A stretch of DNA of 64,000 bases from an uncultured Lachnospiraceae bacterium (GTDB lineage Bacteria > Bacillota > Clostridia > Lachnospirales > Lachnospiraceae): positions 18,727 through 82,726 of the forward strand of contig CANCYO010000007.1 in assembly GCA_947382415.1 (NCBI GenBank). The letters run 5' to 3'. The notes under the pieces are model-generated. The model had not been told where the DNA came from, did no database searches, and worked only from the letters and a program-made list of their open reading frames with translations. Position numbers and translations under genes: made by a program. Position 1 is the stretch's first letter. The number at the start of each line of letters is the position of its first letter. Shown here one piece after another: positions 61,111-64,000 of this stretch.

Positions 61111-63944
61111 TTTGTCTCTCCCTTAATCATTTCAAAAGAGCAATAGTGCTCCTTTTCTGCACTGATCCTATATGCCTCCTCCACATCGCTTCCCCAACTG
61201 TCAATTCCTCCAACTCCCCGCATAGCGCCGCAAACGGTTATTACCGTGCGCACAGGCTGAGGCAGTTCTTCTCTGTGCATGGCCTGTTCTAACTGCCAGG
61301 GTGTGTACGGTATCGCGGTAAATGCAAAAGGAGTGTCCGTCATCTGCAGGATCAGTTCTTCGCCGTCTGTCATCTGCAGTGATACTTTCTGCGTATCCGT
61401 ATGGCATCCACATTCCTGAGGCACAAGATAATCCGGGATATGAGGAGCTTCCTGATGCCAGCCAAACAGTCCTCCCTTTTTCCGGTCGGGATAGGTTTCA
61501 CCGGACAGACCAAGCCAGCGCACCGTTTTCACCGGTACCGGCGTCGAGAAACGGAATCCGAACAGCGGAAGCTCAGGACGTCCGGGCTGACCGGGACAGC
61601 GAACCTCCACCTTGACTCTGCCTGTTGGAAATACGGAATATGTCGCCGAGGTACTCAGTCCGGGCAGGGCTTCGGAGGTGTAGGTAAAGCAGATTCGCAC
61701 TTCGTCTTCGCATTCCCGCAAAATCCTGATATCACTGCATTTCTGCCAGGCATCCGCAGCCGACCAGACGGAGCTTTTCTGCGCGAAGCCGTTTCCCAGA
61801 TCATTCTCAGTGGGAGCGCGCCAGAATGCCGGCCTGGGAGCGCGCCACAGCCATTCTCGTCCTCCTGATACAAAAGAGACCGGACCGCCCTCCGGATAGG
61901 AAAACAAAATTTCAAAATCTTCTCCCCGGACGCCCAGCGCACCGTCTCCGTGCGTTATCTTTAGCCGGCCAGTCCCTTTTGATTGGTGTAGCTCCTCTAA
62001 CCGGCTGGCTGCCTCTGACGGGCCGGCAAAGGGCATGAGCGGCAGCGTTTTCCGTGCCTGCTGATTCGCTTCATCGTGGGCCGCCCGGGCTTCCGAAGAG
62101 GAATACCAATACCGGACCTCCTGCATGGCCGGCTTCTCCGTGCCGTCGGCAAATACAATGCCGTTGCCGCTGAAAGCGTAATCGGTCTGCCTTTCGCCAA
62201 AGTCGCCACCATATCCCAGCACCCTCTCGCCATTGCAGTTTTCGTGCCACAGGGCCTGATCCATATAATCCCAGATAAATCCTCCCTGATATTGTTCAAA
62301 TTCTTCGGCCAGACGGATATAACTTTCCATGCCCCCCAGAGAATTTCCCATATCATGCATATATTCACAGAGGATAAATGGTTTTTGAGGGTCGTTCTCC
62401 AAATAGCTGCGAATGTCCTGCGGCGCAGCATACATCCGGCTCTCCACATCGGATATCCGGTCAAACTCCCGGCAGTGGAACACCCCCTCGTAGTGAACCA
62501 GCCGTCCGGGGTCATTTTTTCGGAAATAATCCGCCATGGCCAGAATGTTTTCTCCGGCATAGGATTCATTGCCGCAGGACCAGAAGAGGATCGCCACATG
62601 ATTCTTGTCCCTCTCAAACATGGAGATCGCCCGGTCCAACACACAGTCCCGCCACTCCGGAAGGCTGCCCGGCACGTTCCATGAGGGCTCTGCCCTGCCC
62701 AGCTTCTGCCATGACCCGTGACTTTCCAGATTGGCCTCATCTATCATATAAATACCGTTTTGATCACAGAGTCCGTACCACTCCGTCTGATTCGGATAAT
62801 GGGAGGTGCGGACGGCATTGATATGATTGCGTTTGAACACTTCCATGGCATCCTCCATATCCTTCCGGCATATGGCGCGTCCCGTCTCAGGATTCCATTC
62901 ATGGCGGTTTACGCCGTTGAAAACAATCCTTCTGCCGTTGAGAAGCATGATACCGTCTCTGATTCCGAAGCGCCGAAACCCTGTTTCATAAGGGATAACT
63001 TCCATGAGCTTTCCGTCCGCCGCGGTAAGGACAAGGGTCACATGATATAATTCCGGCGTCTCGTGTTCCCAGGGATAAATCTTCTGAAAACGAAGAAGGG
63101 GGCTACATATATACCCGTCCTCCCGATGAAGTTCCAATGGCCCGTCATACAGCACTCCCTGCCTGGTATGCGTAATGCGGCAGCTTACTTCTGCTCCCTT
63201 TACTTCCCCCTCCAACAACATTCGGATAAACAGTGTCCCGGTGGAATTGTCCTCCTCCAAACCTGTCCGCAGCCAGAGATCCTGCAAATGAATCAGAGGT
63301 TTAGCATACAGAAACACCGACCGGAAGATTCCGCTGAACCGGAAAAAGTCCTGATCCTCCAGCCAGGCGGCGCTGGAGCGCTTATAAACCTCAACGCACA
63401 GACGATTGCCTTTTTCCCGCATATAAGGAGTCAGGTCAAAATCGGAGGGAGTAAAACTGTCCTCCGCATAGCCTACAAACTCACCGTTGAGCCAGACATA
63501 AAAAGCCTGCTCCACACCCTGAAAGCTGATGCAGATTCTCTTTCCCCTAAGCCCCGGCTCCAGATCGAACTCCCGGACATAGCTGCCAACCGGATCGTCT
63601 TCCCAGTCAATCTGAGGAGGACGCAGGCCTGCATGTCCATCCCAGGGGTAGAGCGTATTGATATACTGGATCTGCCCATATCCCTGCAGCTCTATGTGGC
63701 CGGGAACCTGAATCGTCCCAAACCCGGAATCGTCAAATCCCTCCCGCCAGAACTCAGCGGGACGCAGAGCCGGAGCCTTGCTCCAGGCAAAACGCCACTG
63801 CCCGTCCAAAGACTGATACAGAGAACTCTCGCCCCTCTCTGCCTCGTCAAAGGACGCAAAACATCTGTGGTCGGAATGGGCGTCAAGCCTGTTTATCCGA
63901 AAAACCGTGGGATCCGTCAGCCATTTCAAGTCTGCCTGCATCAT
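61107..63944 (-). CDS. lacZ: GH2 beta-galactosidase
   Basis: About 945 residues. The LacZ layout is complete: sugar-binding GLRPPQIDWEDDPVGSYVRE, jelly-roll region, GVNRHEWNPETG, INAVRTSHYPNQTEWYGLCD, IDEANLESHGSW, the acid/base glutamate in FWSCGNESYAGEN, the nucleophile in ILCEYMHDMGNSLGG, and FIWDYMDQALW. The ATG at 63944 has AGGAGGAAAC upstream; the longer frame to 63977 has none. It hydrolyses lactose and beta-galactosides in the cytoplasm. It is translationally coupled to the ATP-grasp gene, an unusual partner. Confidence 0.92.
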   Translation of the reverse strand: MMQADLKWLTDPTVFRINRLDAHSDHRCFASFDEAERGESSLYQSLDGQWRFAWSKAPALRPAEFWREGFDDSGFGTIQVPGHIELQGYGQIQYINTLYPWDGHAGLRPPQIDWEDDPVGSYVREFDLEPGLRGKRICISFQGVEQAFYVWLNGEFVGYAEDSFTPSDFDLTPYMREKGNRLCVEVYKRSSAAWLEDQDFFRFSGIFRSVFLYAKPLIHLQDLWLRTGLEEDNSTGTLFIRMLLEGEVKGAEVSCRITHTRQGVLYDGPLELHREDGYICSPLLRFQKIYPWEHETPELYHVTLVLTAADGKLMEVIPYETGFRRFGIRDGIMLLNGRRIVFNGVNRHEWNPETGRAICRKDMEDAMEVFKRNHINAVRTSHYPNQTEWYGLCDQNGIYMIDEANLESHGSWQKLGRAEPSWNVPGSLPEWRDCVLDRAISMFERDKNHVAILFWSCGNESYAGENILAMADYFRKNDPGRLVHYEGVFHCREFDRISDVESRMYAAPQDIRSYLENDPQKPFILCEYMHDMGNSLGGMESYIRLAEEFEQYQGGFIWDYMDQALWHENCNGERVLGYGGDFGERQTDYAFSGNGIVFADGTEKPAMQEVRYWYSSSEARAAHDEANQQARKTLPLMPFAGPSEAASRLEELHQSKGTGRLKITHGDGALGVRGEDFEILFSYPEGGPVSFVSGGREWLWRAPRPAFWRAPTENDLGNGFAQKSSVWSAADAWQKCSDIRILRECEDEVRICFTYTSEALPGLSTSATYSVFPTGRVKVEVRCPGQPGRPELPLFGFRFSTPVPVKTVRWLGLSGETYPDRKKGGLFGWHQEAPHIPDYLVPQECGCHTDTQKVSLQMTDGEELILQMTDTPFAFTAIPYTPWQLEQAMHREELPQPVRTVITVCGAMRGVGGIDSWGSDVEEAYRISAEKEHYCSFEMIKGETK

Positions 63945-64000
63945 GTTTCCTCCTACTATTAGTATTGTCATAGCCATTCTTTACCTTTTCTATAGGTTCG

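Noticed and set aside
1..64000. CRISPR arrays, tRNA and rRNA genes.
   Set aside because: No regularly spaced repeat family of that type and no tRNA-like cloverleaf was noticed in reading; a dedicated scan was not possible.

Overview
The window looks like chromosomal DNA from a low-to-mid GC Gram-positive gut-type Clostridia, most likely a Lachnospiraceae. The basis is strong AGGAGG ribosome sites, frequent TTG starts, small Lachnospiraceae-type hypothetical genes, an Rpn-family nuclease remnant and a B-repeat surface protein. No rRNA, tRNA, CRISPR array or intact insertion sequence was seen. Almost all genes lie on the minus strand, so operons read from high to low coordinates.

Region 1 (1-4.7 kb) is ordinary accessory chromosome: a partial ApbE flavin transferase, a cytidylate-kinase-like protein, a methyltransferase, a MATE exporter, a small conserved protein, and a probable toxin-antitoxin pair (DUF3990 / DUF3791-like) with three operator-like repeats at exact 20-bp spacing. 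Region 2 (4.7-13.5 kb) is one operon that reads DUF6765 hydrolase-like protein, amidase-lysozyme fusion, two DUF2589 proteins separated by a small (apparently frameshifted) gene, a small protein, a STAS anti-anti-sigma-like protein, a GNAT-like protein, and a Cache-HAMP-SpoIIE phosphatase with a C-terminal kinase-like ATPase domain. It combines signalling (partner switching) with cell-wall lysis. Region 3 (13.5-17.1 kb) holds an XRE regulator flanked by inverted 11-bp motifs, an internally deleted Rpn nuclease gene, a MATE-like flippase and a tyrosine recombinase.

Region 4 (17.1-37.3 kb) is the centrepiece: a contractile injection system (eCIS) operon. In transcription order it has a fibre-like protein with a proline-rich hinge, DUF4255 terminator/cap, PAAR-like DUF4280 tip, sheath, tube, a CxxC small assembly protein, tiny DUF6760, second tube, a small unknown, the Afp7-like tube/baseplate adaptor, gpD-like and gpV-like halves of the spike, gp25, two large baseplate proteins, a P2 gpI-like protein, an AAA+ ATPase, a small XRE protein and a 1233-residue DUF4157 protein. 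I read the last as the cargo: its N-terminus carries the DUF4157 HELGH motif typical of eCIS-associated toxins and its C-terminus resembles a fold-type I pyridoxal-phosphate enzyme. No capsid, terminase or portal genes are present, so this is not a prophage. The lysis/signalling operon of region 2 may control or release the particle, or the system may act in programmed death; this is inference.

Region 5 (37.3-42.7 kb) is a sugar-acid catabolic unit (IlvD/EDD dehydratase, GntP permease, FadR-type regulator with three copies of a palindromic operator) followed by a 2H phosphoesterase. Region 6 (42.7-61.1 kb) is a tellurium-resistance-like (Ter) stress island: S1C protease fused to a YceG-like region, rhomboid protease, YceG, TelA, four TerD/TerA-family proteins, a calcium P-type ATPase in the place where TerC is usual, and a 1511-residue secreted surface protein. 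Divergent from it, under back-to-back extended -10 promoters, are a HAD phosphatase and a citrate-lyase-like protein; a convergent ATP-grasp enzyme completes the Ter-associated biosynthetic set. The ATP-grasp gene is translationally coupled to a GH2 beta-galactosidase that ends the window.
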